Shown: positions 46,410-56,813 of the stretch, in pieces
Layout of the letters: each line of letters begins with the position of its first letter
Numbering within the stretch: the stretch's first letter is position 1
Source of the DNA: Copromyces sp. CBS 386.78
Lineage: Eukaryota > Ascomycota > Sordariomycetes > Sordariales > Sordariaceae
DNA length: 64,000 nucleotides
Assembly: GCA_030685235.1 (NCBI GenBank)
Contig: MU839091.1
Location: forward strand, 434,001 to 498,000
Reading direction: 5' to 3'
The notes under the pieces: model-generated
The model's input: only the letters and a program-made list of their open reading frames with translations
Told to the model about the DNA's origin: nothing
Databases searched by the model: none
Program-made: the position numbers and the translations under genes

Positions 46410-49082
46410 ATGCCCGCTTCAGTAGCTTCCAGCGATGGCCGTGGTCCTGCCAGCTCAACCTCGTCCCTGACAGGGGCATCTGCGAATCCCGCTACTCCCG
46501 GTCTTGCTGCTGCTCTCAAGGGAGCAACCTTGGCTTTTCAACAACAGCAGAAGACGGCGGCCAAAGGCAGTGATACCGCCGTTCCACGGGGTCTTGGGGT
46601 TCCACGGGTACCGACTCCAGGGACATGCGTCTCAGCATCAGCCTCTAGGACAGTTGGTGGCAGCAATGGAGCACTCCTGGCGGCCAACATCGCTGCTAGA
46701 GAACACTCACCTCCCACCACCTCCAAGAACGAAGCATCGCGGGTGGTCACCTCAACGTCAAGTGTTGGATCAGCGGGCAGGACGAACAGGCAGGAACCCC
46801 ACGGCCAGGCCACTGGCGGGAGCTCGCAACAACAACAGCAACATGCCGAAGCTCGGGCAAACGACCTTGCGCCAAGTAAACGGCCAAAGATGCGCTCGAG
46901 GAGGCCATCTCTAGCTTCTGTGTCCAGCCAAGCACCCAACAACTCCCACTCTCATCCTCCTACTCCAACAACCTCAAAGTTTGGTCATGAACCCAGGTCG
47001 GCTTCTTGGATCGCTGCAACGCTGGCCGCCAGTAGGTCCGGTACGCCATCACCAAGCCCCTCGTTGAGCTCGATGAGTCAGCAAACCCACCCGGTCCTAT
47101 CAGGCCGAACACGCAGTTCGAGTGTAGCTACCCATGACACACCTTCTCTCCCGGCATTTGATCCTCAGCATCTGGATACAGCGTCTATTCCACCCACGAC
47201 ATCCTTGGTCGCTCTTTTCGACGGTAAACAGGAAGAGGCGGAGCTTGCTAAGAAGAAGAAGAAGAAGCCTCGTCCGGCATCAAAAGCGGAATATCACCAA
47301 ACACTAACGTCACCATCTCCTACACCATCGGAAAGCGCCAGCATAGAAAAGCAGCGTGGAACTGGTGAAGAGCCTGATGTTGCACCAGGGAAAACGAAGG
47401 TTGCCCCAGAGCCGAAACCTAAGCCAAGAAGGGATATTTCACTCAGTACCGTGGAATCGATAGCAAGCTCGACTGGTGTCATGGAACGGGAGGGCAAGTC
47501 TAGTAACCAGGGACAAGATGAGACACGGAACCGTCATGGAGATGTCGGTGGCAAAGCTAACAGAGAGGGAGGCCGTCAAGTCATGGAAACGGAAGCGAAG
47601 GATTTAGCATCCGAGGGAACGAGTGGGCTTAAGAGCCAACAGAAAACCGTGCAGTCGAAGCAAAGGGTGGAAGTTCCTACGGACAAACGACCATCAACGC
47701 CGCCTGTTCCCCAACACGCTCAGATATCCGAGACAAAAATTGTCTCCCCACAGCCAAGAAGAGTCGTTTCGACTCCACGCCTTGAAGCTTCTCCGGCTCT
47801 ACCAAAAACTTGCAAGCCTAATAGCAGCCCGAGACCTGACAACAAGCCCACCATCAGGAAAAGTTCTCGGGTTGTCTCATCGAGCATGGACCAGTCTCAG
47901 ACAAGCCGACAAAGCGCTGAGACCAGTCTCGGGGACCGCCGTTTGTCTCCAAACTCTACCTCGTCCGACGAAACCTTTGTCTCAGCCTCCTCCAGCCCAT
48001 CTCCACGACCTCAGTCGCCTGTCAGGGAACTAGAAAGAATTCGCCCTCGACTGGCCAGGACCAATACCGGCACCTCATCGAGGGCGTCCCGGGTGAGTAC
48101 CCCGGCGTCTGTGCGGTCGCTGGTATCGCAAACCCGGCCATCACCCATCTTGCGTCCGGGGACCGGGCTGCACAGCTACAGCACGGGGGCCAGCCCAACT
48201 CCCGAGATGAGCCTTGACTCCCTTACGAATGCCATGATAGCAAGCAACCTCGCGTCATCACGTCTCGCAGCACTAACCCAAACATGCCTGGAATCACCGG
48301 GCCTTCCACCCGTCCCCCCTCCCCGCCGTGGCCATCGTCATCATCCTCACCTTCGCCACCACACCCAGAGCCCTCCCCATGCCAGCCCTCTGGTGCCACA
48401 ACGCACCGCCGACAGCCTACCGCCCAGCCGCCAGACGGAACATGGCCAGCCAACCAGTCTCCTCAAGACCCTCCGCGCGCCTCGCTCTCACTCGGACGAC
48501 GAAGACTTGCGCCTACAAACGCACCGCCACCGCAAGAAGCACCTAGGCGGCAAGAAACATGCGCACAACGAGGGCGCGCGCCGGCGCTGGCGCGACGAGA
48601 TGACGATCCGTCAGCGAAGGCGGTACGAAGCCGTCTGGGCCAGCAACCGGGGTCTCTTTTTGCGCCTTGGCTTCGCCTTCGAGCACCCGGAGAACTGGCA
48701 GCCACTCGCGGCGCCGGACGACTCGCTGCGGCAGGTCGACCTAGCGCGGGCGTGGGAAGGTCCCGAGGCGGATCTGGTGGTGAACGTCGTGGTTAGGGAT
48801 ATTTGGAGCCGGAGCCGGCTGCCTGTGGACGAGCTAGCGGAGGTTTGGGAGCTAGTGGACAGGCGCCAGTGCGGGGCGCTGGACAAGCAGGAGTTTGTGG
48901 TGGGCATGTGGTTGATTGATCAGAGGCTGAGGGGACGGAAGATACCGACGGTCGTCGGTGAGGGCGTGTGGGAGAGCGCGAGGGATCGCGTCATGAGTGT
49001 TAATGTGAAGGCACCCAAGGCGCATCATCATCATCATCATCATAAGGGGAGGACGAAGGGGCATCTGAAGGGGGCGTTTTAG
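46410..49082 (+). CDS. EH-domain protein, Irs4/Tax4 family
   Basis: 890 aa, one exon, from the ATG at 46410; an in-frame ATG at 46299 would add 37 unconserved-looking residues. The short N-terminal motif LAAALKGATLAF is typical of the family. About 650 low-complexity residues rich in Ser/Pro/Thr, Gln (QQQQQ near 46830) and Lys (KKKKKK near 47255) follow. The C-terminal EH domain (about 48600-48990, residues 730-860) contains YEAVWASNRG, the EF-hand-derived LVDRRQCGALDKQEFVVGMWLI, and IP near its end. The protein ends in a His run (49022-49044) and basic residues. In yeast Irs4 and Tax4 bind the phosphoinositide phosphatase Inp51 and affect PI(4,5)P2, autophagy and rDNA silencing; the role here is inferred from family. 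Confidence 0.85.
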   Translation: MPASVASSDGRGPASSTSSLTGASANPATPGLAAALKGATLAFQQQQKTAAKGSDTAVPRGLGVPRVPTPGTCVSASASRTVGGSNGALLAANIAAREHSPPTTSKNEASRVVTSTSSVGSAGRTNRQEPHGQATGGSSQQQQQHAEARANDLAPSKRPKMRSRRPSLASVSSQAPNNSHSHPPTPTTSKFGHEPRSASWIAATLAASRSGTPSPSPSLSSMSQQTHPVLSGRTRSSSVATHDTPSLPAFDPQHLDTASIPPTTSLVALFDGKQEEAELAKKKKKKPRPASKAEYHQTLTSPSPTPSESASIEKQRGTGEEPDVAPGKTKVAPEPKPKPRRDISLSTVESIASSTGVMEREGKSSNQGQDETRNRHGDVGGKANREGGRQVMETEAKDLASEGTSGLKSQQKTVQSKQRVEVPTDKRPSTPPVPQHAQISETKIVSPQPRRVVSTPRLEASPALPKTCKPNSSPRPDNKPTIRKSSRVVSSSMDQSQTSRQSAETSLGDRRLSPNSTSSDETFVSASSSPSPRPQSPVRELERIRPRLARTNTGTSSRASRVSTPASVRSLVSQTRPSPILRPGTGLHSYSTGASPTPEMSLDSLTNAMIASNLASSRLAALTQTCLESPGLPPVPPPRRGHRHHPHLRHHTQSPPHASPLVPQRTADSLPPSRQTEHGQPTSLLKTLRAPRSHSDDEDLRLQTHRHRKKHLGGKKHAHNEGARRRWRDEMTIRQRRRYEAVWASNRGLFLRLGFAFEHPENWQPLAAPDDSLRQVDLARAWEGPEADLVVNVVVRDIWSRSRLPVDELAEVWELVDRRQCGALDKQEFVVGMWLIDQRLRGRKIPTVVGEGVWESARDRVMSVNVKAPKAHHHHHHHKGRTKGHLKGAF

Positions 49083-50019
49083 GAAGACTCGTTTGGGATG
49101 GATGTGCCGATGGCGTGGTAGACACTCATTACATGGTAGAAAGCGTTGAGCTTGACTGGACATATTAGGATAGAGAGTGGATTATTTAATACATATTCGT
49201 TGTATCATAACTTGTTGTTCGTTTCGTTCAGGTATCTTTTGTCCTGTCTGTACGCTTGTTTTCGGGAGTCTGTCAACAAACCTGCCAGGTGACAGCTTCC
49301 CTGCCGGCTTAGTAGCAGCTGGCGGCCTAACACCTCTATCGGCTGCACTTCTACATTCAGCCGTCATCCCTACAAGTGTCATCCACTGACAGGAACAGGG
49401 GTTCCGGACCACCTCCACACCCGCGGAGCCGAGGCATTCGCAAAAGATTCGATCAGATAACTGTGCTGGAATCAGTGCAGTGGTGAAACTGGAAGCAATC
49501 TGGGGAAATGGAACTGTTTCTCTTAAGCTGACTTGTACGGTGGAATTGACACAAACACAGGTCTGTCTATATAGGGACATGAGTAAAGAGCCGGCTCTGT
49601 TTGAACTTTGTACTTTAACAAATAACGATGGTGTTGGAGACTCCCGTCCAGACATTGGAGAAGCACGACATTCCCCTCTCCGTCCCCTTCGTCCCCTTCG
49701 TCCCCCTCCCGTACCTGGACACTTTGACAAGCTAGCTCCCCCACATCTTACGGACCGAGGATCGGCACATCGACCACCGTTTCCTTTCTATCTTAATCTT
49801 CTTAAGCCCAAACTCGATTTCTTAGGAAACTCAAGCGAGCTTTGTTGAGCGACATTACCCATAACCAACACATGGGAGCTTCCTGTCGACCGACTGATTT
49901 CCTGTGACTTTTCCACTTGTTTCTTCCTCTTTCCAATTCTACCGTCGACACTAGAACTACTCGGTTCGGTAAATCTTCAACCAACCACCAACCACCACCA
50001 CCCCAAAACAATAATCATT
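49083..50019. other. Intergenic between the Irs4-like and PEX11-like genes
   Basis: 3' flank of one gene and promoter plus leader of the next, same direction. Around 49675-49710 there is a short CCCCTTCGT tandem repeat. No gene is supported. Confidence 0.5.
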
Positions 50020-50997
50020 ATGTCCGACCAAGCAGCAGAGCCCGTCGCGCCCGTCGCCGACCTTCCCTCCGGCGAACCCATTCCCCCTCCCTCGGCCGCC
50101 GCCGCCCTCGAGCCTATTACTTCTATCGACGAAAAGAAGTCCCAGCCATCCCCAGCCGCCCTGATCAAGGCCCTCCACGCCTCCGACGCCTTCCTCGCCC
50201 GCCTCAACAAGTGTCTCTCCACCCCCACGGGCATCGACACCGTCCTCCTCCTGCTCTGCTACACCTCCAAGTTCTCCGCCTCCATCCTCGGCGTGCTCTC
50301 GCGCTCCATTCTCCAGCGCTCCTTGCGCGAGTGGCTCGCCGTCATCGCCGGCTCCGTTCCCCAGGGCGCCACCACCGCGGTCGTAGTCGACTCCAAGACC
50401 GCAGCCGCCGTCGCCCCCGCCGCCGCCCGCGCCCTCGTCCACGCCAAGCGCCTCAATGCCCTCTCTACCTTGCTGTCCGAGGCCCGCACCATGACCCGTC
50501 TCTGGGCTTTGGTAGGCATGTACTTCTGGGGCAAGGGCATCTTGGCCAAGACGGCGGCCGTCTGGCGCGCGAAGCGCAACCCTTCCTCCCTTTCCGCCAG
50601 CGACAAGGAACAGCTCCCGACAGCTACGGAAACGACCATCTCCCTCGTGCAATTCTCCCTCTGCGTCGCCCTGCAGGTTCTCGAGAACGGCGCCTATTTG
50701 TCCTCCAAGGGCGTGCTGGGCTGGCAACCGGCCCGCATTGGCAAGGCGTACTTGTGGAGTGCTAGGTTCTGGGCGGCGTATGTGGGTATTGAGATTGGTA
50801 GACTCCTGGCGCTGGAGCCCAAGGAGAAGAGGAAGGACGATAGCTGGAGGGGCAGCCTGGCCAAGAACTTGGCGTGGGCGCCGTTGACGGTGCATTGGAG
50901 TAGTGAGAAAGGGCTGGTGAGCGAGATGGTCGTGGGACTGTTGGGAAGTATTCCGGGACTGGTACAGATGAGGGAGTTGTGGGCTTCTACTGCTTAA
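50020..50997 (+). CDS. Peroxisomal PEX11-family (PEX11C/GIM5-like) membrane protein
   Basis: 325 aa, one exon. After a Pro/Ala-rich N-terminus of about 45 residues comes the PEX11-like core: LNKCLSTPTGIDTVLLLLCY, the amphipathic segment around SRSILQRSLREWL, a variable Ala/Val-rich linker, RLNALSTLLSEARTMTRLWAL, then LVQFSLCVALQVLENGAYLSSKG and a hydrophobic C-terminal part containing GLLGSIPGLVQM. Members of this family remodel and elongate peroxisome membranes before division; several paralogues occur per fungal genome, so which one this is cannot be decided here. The coding sequence is C-rich at third positions, unlike the flanking intergenic DNA, which supports it as a real expressed gene. 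The start codon follows an AATCATT leader. Confidence 0.82.
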   Translation: MSDQAAEPVAPVADLPSGEPIPPPSAAAALEPITSIDEKKSQPSPAALIKALHASDAFLARLNKCLSTPTGIDTVLLLLCYTSKFSASILGVLSRSILQRSLREWLAVIAGSVPQGATTAVVVDSKTAAAVAPAAARALVHAKRLNALSTLLSEARTMTRLWALVGMYFWGKGILAKTAAVWRAKRNPSSLSASDKEQLPTATETTISLVQFSLCVALQVLENGAYLSSKGVLGWQPARIGKAYLWSARFWAAYVGIEIGRLLALEPKEKRKDDSWRGSLAKNLAWAPLTVHWSSEKGLVSEMVVGLLGSIPGLVQMRELWASTA

Positions 50998-53900
50998 ATG
51001 GGTTGAGTTGAGCTGGTCGGGGAGCGTGTGAGGTGGACATGTGTTGTTTGCGGGTTGGATATGTGATGGGGAAAAAGCAACTGGGTTTGATGTTGTCATG
51101 TCATGGCTTATATACAGGAGGATGAGGCAAGCGATGTGGCGGTTCATGCCATGTTCTTTTCGACAAGATACTTTTGATTTTGGGAGTCTGTCTTAGGAAG
51201 GAAGGAAGGAGGCGGTAGAATGGATCTCACCGAAATATGAACGACTGTCGATACTAGTACCTAGTCTAGTCTTTGATCTACTGTAGTAGTCATGACCCTT
51301 GCTCGAGCTTCTTTTTTGCGTGGGGACAGCTGCTGCTGTGATGGGGAAAGGGGGTTCGCTTTGAGTTTACCGAGTGTCCTATATAGACAGCATCACATAC
51401 CTATCTATGGGCTATTTCTTGCAAGGCATATTAACGGGGCTTTGCCAATCATCTGTACCTACCTACTGCGTTGCGTTGAGTGGCCAAAGGTAGTAGGTGC
51501 CTTAGGTTTAGGTCACCCTTTTCTGATCATTACCACATGCAGACCATCTTGGATGGGGAAGAGAGCATGAAGCTACCTACCTAGTTAAAAGAACAAGTTT
51601 AAGTTTGGAAGTTCGACTCGACTGAATAAGACATTAACTGGAGCCTGACAGGGAAGGAAGGGGCTAAATGGAAGTGAAGGGCGAACCCTGAGAATTGTCA
51701 AGTGCTTCGGTACTACCTGTAGACACTTCATGTTGAGTGATCGAAGAGTAGTACCTTGGGAGCTTAAGACTAACGGGTTAGCTGGGAATAGAAACGCCGA
51801 AACGAAATCAAAGCGAATGCGGTTGGTCGCCTCGGTCGCTAATGCCACAGCCCGAGCTACCGATGGGCATTAAAAGAAACATCCACTTGCATCAGACTTG
51901 GCCTCCATCCTTGTTTAATGATTCTTTTCTTCTTCTTCTTCTTCTAGACATCCTCACAACATTGGACACTTGATCTTGTCCCCGTTGGCTACCAGGTACA
52001 AGACAACAAGAATTTGGAGGAGAGTAACCGACGAGGCCAGTAGCTAACCGACTGACTTGAGTTCCTCTTGGAATAGCTTGCTTAGCATTGTACAGAGACC
52101 CTTCTCCTTGTTTTTTTCTTTCTTTTTTCTCCCTCTCTCCAAATCGTTGTTGCGTACTCCCTTGGGCATACTACTGTTTAGACCATGAGGCACCTTGAGG
52201 ATTCTGTGGTCCAGTGTCTCTAAACCGACCCAAGGTAGACAATCCACGTTCCGTTTGATGAGCGAGGAGTGTTCATAGAGTGTCCGTTTACCCTACCCTA
52301 CCTACATCCGCGATAGACACACATGATCTTATACAATTATAAAGCAAGGTACTTATGGTCTCGCCAAGCAATTTAATGAAGGCCCAGTTGCCGGGTCATG
52401 AACGCACTGCGGTACCTACTATGAAGGAATGGCTTGATGTCCGAAGCAATGCCTGGCGCGAATCCACATAGCATGCCACAATAGGCACTTGAAAGTTAGT
52501 CGGGACTACGTCATCTGCTCTCAACAGATAGACCAGTGACCGTCAGACCAGTACGGTAGTCGAATCGGTGATGCCCGGCGACTCATCCCGTTCTTCTTTT
52601 CCTCATTTTTCTTCTTCGTTGGTGATGAGCAGAAACCCAAGGAATGGAAGGTGCGACTGCCTCCTTCTGTCCTTCCAGCTCTCACTCAGTTCCACCGGAG
52701 GAATCCTCCGAGCCTCTTACGAATCTGTCCTTCGCAAAACGACTCCTGGGTAGCTATTGAAAGGTGGATTGTGTCCGCCGTTTGGACGTAGTCGCACAAT
52801 TCTCTCCATGTCGCTTTCCACTGTTCTGTTTGTTGGCAACATCATCTTTCCTCTTTCCCTCCTGAGAGTGCGAGTGTATGTAAGTGTATATCGACGTCAT
52901 CAGGTCGTATGTATGGGAGGTGCTATTCCTCAGACTAGCTTTCAGTATCCTTATCACCGTTGTAGTGGTACCTAGTACTAGGTATGTATCTAGTACCAGT
53001 GTCCCACAGACCCAGACCAACGGCTCGGAATCCCGTCCTGCTTTGAATGTGATTGTATATCATGATTGCGCGAGGTGAATTGGTAAATAGCGTAGGACGA
53101 ACCAGACTCACCAGGCCGTCATGGAAGGAAGGAAGGAAAAAAAGGAGAAAAAAGGGAAAAAAAGCCCCAAAAAAAACCACGATGCAATTTTCACTGTCGC
53201 TCTGATACATGTCTCCACCCCATTGTTCTATTGATTCATTTCTTTACCAACCAAGTCAGTGCCCGTCTTGATAGTATCTATTTCATGAAGACAAAGCCAA
53301 TGCGGACGTATGGTACTTACCTCTAGTTGTGGTACTCATGCCGTGTTCCGTAGTGTAGGTATGACTGTTCCCGCTGCCAGTGCAAGTGTGCGCAACAAAA
53401 ATTTCCAGCCAAGCATTTTCCATCTTGTCATCGTTCATTCTGTCAGTCAGTTACCAACTACCAACGAAAGCAAGAAATCAGGGCAGGAACCAGGGGCAAA
53501 TGTCCCGATAGAGCAAACGGTGCCGATACAGGTACCTACCGATACACTAGCAATCATTGCGGGGGAAGCAGATTGGATGGATGGTCGGGAAAGGCCAAAC
53601 TGTTGCACGGTTCCGAAGACGAATAACGCAAATTCGGGAATAACATCATTTGTTGCCACCGTGCGTAGTACCAAGGAACGGGAGCTACACTACACCAAAC
53701 CGGCTACAAGTATGATGATCGCTTGTACAAGAGCAGAGAACAAAAGTCACCAACATGACCAAAAATCCTCAACGAGCCAAAGCATGATGAAGATGTATGA
53801 ACATGGTAAAATAGATACGTATCTACTTGTATGCACTTTTTTCCCCCTCTAAAAGGTAAATGCCCATATGCATGCGCGAAGATGGTATCTGTCATTCCTT

Positions 53901-55172
53901 CGCCGTGTCCAAGTGACCACTAACCAAATCCCCAACCCACCCTACAATAACCAAGTTCTGAACGCCTCTCCAAATGCCTTGTCTGATAATGATATGCTAG
54001 AATAACGCTGATGATGTGATGTCCCCTTTCGCCGTCTCCCCAAAAAGCGGGAGAGGCATTGCGTGACAATGGAAAGGAGATGGGTATGTAACGATGCAAT
54101 GCCAAAAAACAATGTGGGAAAAAAAAAAAAAAAAAAGGAAATAAGAACTGTACAAGGGGGTCTTTCGGCAAAAAGATTGACCGACACCTAAATGAGAAAC
54201 GATGCCAAGGGCCAGAGTGTTCCAAGCTGCCACAAAGCGTTCTCAGCCAAGCGACCCCCAAACTCGAAGATCCCGCCAAGGCTCGAGAAGACTTTGATCA
54301 GGCCGCTGTCGCGTGGTGATTCATCGTAGGACGTTGGGCTGAGTTTTTCTGACCAAGAAACACTCCATCGGTCGGCGTGCAGTTTTCAAGCTCCCCGGCA
54401 GTCCCATCCAGTGCATCGTGAAGAGAGCATCGAACCATCTTGGAACCGCAAAAAGGGGGTGTCAACGGACCCACTCCCACGCATGCCCGCGTGGGAGAAA
54501 ACCTGACCCATCCGGCGAATTGGTGCCATTGAACCGGGGGCCTTGTTGGCCTTCCCAAACCGGCGGCGGCCGATCGGAATTTTTGTGCCGAAAAAAAAAA
54601 ATCCTGGTCCAAAGAATTTCCAGAGTTGACTCAGAGGGTTTTGATTGCCAATCATGAATAATGACCGGCTCAAACGCCCCGTCCAAAAGCAATGCCCAAC
54701 CGCATCTGTGGAACCCGCGCCAGATGTGTCAGATTCGGTTTCCTCAGGTTGGAGTATGGCTATGTATCAACGACCGTGAGTGTCTCCGAGAACTGCGCCT
54801 CGCTCGAATCTCATCTCAGCTGGACTGTCCAACAACCTCGCGATATCTCGCGACGCGGCCGGCAACCAATGGGGAGAATTTTTATCCAACATCACGTGCG
54901 GTGGAATTGTGACCGCCAGTTGCGTTGTAAGCTGGTGGATATTGAGCATCGAACCAAAACCCTACTAGGTGCAGGCCGTCGGTGGTCCGACAGCGCTGCA
55001 GAAATGCGCATCCTAGTGGGATTTTGTCGCTCGGGACGAGGGGATTCGGCGGAATGTGACGTAAAAGGTTGCTCGTAGCTCCTTGGATAAATGCGGAGAG
55101 CGTTGGTTCCCGTTCGAGCCAGACATATTGTATGCGTCGGGGTCTGGTGGTTGTGGATCTTCAACTACGTAG
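50998..55172. other. 4.2-kb region without a recognised gene
   Basis: It has TACCTA/TAGGTA simple words (around 51455, 51571, 52296), a perfect 16-bp palindrome at 52969-52984, an A18 run at 54119-54136, and small overlapping frames on both strands. The longest plus-strand frame (53310-53852, 180 codons) has no family signature or clear promoter context; I do not call it a gene. Confidence 0.5.
52969..52984. repeat. Perfect 16-bp palindrome
   Basis: TACCTAGT followed by its exact reverse complement ACTAGGTA, in non-coding DNA rich in related TACCTA words. It may be a simple-sequence product rather than a protein site. Confidence 0.9.
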
Positions 55173-56813
55173 CTAGTACGTGTAAGTGACAGCGACCCAT
55201 CGAGCAGGCACCCCGTCGGTCCCAACCACATACGGCTTCGTGCTCGTCTTACGGGGAGGAAGCGCCCACCGAGCTCGGCCAGGCTTCTGGTCATCAAGCT
55301 TGCCGCATTTCCGCATGGCCATCTCCATAACCGCAATGCGGATGAAGTCTGAGTTCTCACGCATCTCGCGCTGTCTCGGCCCAGGCATAGGATACTCCGG
55401 TTTGGCGTTGGAGGGTTGCTGCGCTTGCGCCGTGGATGAGAGGCCGACGGATGGGCAAGGGACCCGGCCGGAGGAAGCAGAGGAACCCCGGGCTCGCTGG
55501 ACCCTATACGTTTGCATCTGGATAGACGCCGTGAAAGTTTTGGTGGTCGGCGCCTGGTTGGCAGAGTGAGGCTGCTCCAGCCGAACGGTCGTAGTCGGGT
55601 TAAGGTAGCGACGCAGAGCGGCCGTCGGCTCCTCCTCGAGTAGCGGAGGCCTGCGTTCATCGGTAAAAGGGACTTGTGGGTCGAGTGTCAAGATCGATCG
55701 AGTTAGGAAGTCCTCCGGAGGAATAGACGGGAAGTTTAGCGTCGAAAAGGACTTGGCAGCCTGGCGAAGCGCACGCAACGACGCAGTAAGATTCGACTTG
55801 AAGGCCGACTTGAAGGGCTTGAAGGCGAGCCTGGACTGTTTCTTTTCCTCCACCTCTTCTGGCTTGTCCTCGAAAACGCGGAAATCCAACTCGTCATCCA
55901 CAATCTCGGGAGATGACAGTGGGTGGTCCTCTAGCTCTCCCATGGGGGAAGATACGGGCTCCAAGCACCGCCGGGTTGGGTGGATCTTGCGTCTCCTGTA
56001 TGGCGTGGGGGGTGTTTCCAGTGACGAAAGCGTGTCAGTGTCGAAAGAATCGCTGAGCGATGGCATCGAGTCTGATGAGATAGTCCTGGCCGAGAGTAGG
56101 GAGCCAATGTTGCTATCACTGATGGAGGAAGAATCGTCGTCCTCCAGGAGCTCTGGTGGTGTTAGAAGCAGATCCAGAGGGCCTTTGTTACCCAACGAAA
56201 GACTGAACTCCTTCTCAGACTCGTGTGATTGGGCAATGATGGATTCGACTGTCATCCTCCTCTCCCGGAGAGTCTTGGCCTGGCGAGCACTTCGGGCAGC
56301 CTTTGGTTTGGGGATGCTCGTCATGGCTAGTAGGGCGGCCATCGAGGGCGGAATGGCATCGGGGGAGTGCACATCCTTGGGACGGTGCGAGGAGTGGTGC
56401 CTCCGCTGCTTCTGCTGATGGGTGGCGTCGCGAGACTTTGGCCTCACGGGGATCTGAACGGGACTCGAGGGCATTGCCTGGACGTAGGGAGCGGTAGAAG
56501 GCATTACGATAACGGGTTTCGTGGTGTTGTTGTTCTTGTTGTTGTTAGTGTTGGTGTATCTGCTTGGTGTTTCCTGGGCATCCTTAACACGAAAGGATCC
56601 TGATTCTGGGCGCCAAGAAGGCGATGGTGACGATGTCTTGATAGGAGTTGTCAAAGTTGGATCGGATGGAAAGTAACCGAGTTTCGAGAGTGGTGGGTGA
56701 ATTTGCATATGTGGAGGTTTTGTTGTTGGCTTATGGAGTTCCTGCTTGGGATGGGAGGAATGACGTTGAGGTTGCCGCTGGCGCGAGACAAGGAACGAAG
56801 AGGCAGTGATCAT
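55173..56813 (-). CDS. Conserved fungal protein of unknown function, disordered
   Basis: Up to 546 aa, one exon. It is strongly Ser/Pro/Thr-rich with acidic patches (for example around the LLEDDDSSSISDS segment) and no membrane segment or enzymatic motif. The most structured-looking parts are a basic helix near residues 170-195 (RSARQAKTLRERRMTVESII) and the C-terminal block RENSDFIRIAVMEMAMRKCG followed by a Lys/Arg-rich WALPPRK stretch; the latter looks like a conserved end seen in filamentous-fungal hypothetical proteins, though I cannot name the family. An internal ATG at 56504 (MPSTAPYVQAMPSSPV) is also a plausible start; I keep the longer form because the 103 codons before it contain no stop. 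The function is unknown; it could be a regulatory or scaffold protein. Confidence 0.65.
   Translation of the reverse strand: MITASSFLVSRQRQPQRHSSHPKQELHKPTTKPPHMQIHPPLSKLGYFPSDPTLTTPIKTSSPSPSWRPESGSFRVKDAQETPSRYTNTNNNKNNNTTKPVIVMPSTAPYVQAMPSSPVQIPVRPKSRDATHQQKQRRHHSSHRPKDVHSPDAIPPSMAALLAMTSIPKPKAARSARQAKTLRERRMTVESIIAQSHESEKEFSLSLGNKGPLDLLLTPPELLEDDDSSSISDSNIGSLLSARTISSDSMPSLSDSFDTDTLSSLETPPTPYRRRKIHPTRRCLEPVSSPMGELEDHPLSSPEIVDDELDFRVFEDKPEEVEEKKQSRLAFKPFKSAFKSNLTASLRALRQAAKSFSTLNFPSIPPEDFLTRSILTLDPQVPFTDERRPPLLEEEPTAALRRYLNPTTTVRLEQPHSANQAPTTKTFTASIQMQTYRVQRARGSSASSGRVPCPSVGLSSTAQAQQPSNAKPEYPMPGPRQREMRENSDFIRIAVMEMAMRKCGKLDDQKPGRARWALPPRKTSTKPYVVGTDGVPARWVAVTYTY

Noticed and set aside
53310..53852. 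A 180-codon plus-strand frame as a gene
   Set aside because: No domain, no codon pattern like neighbouring genes, and overlapping frames on the other strand.
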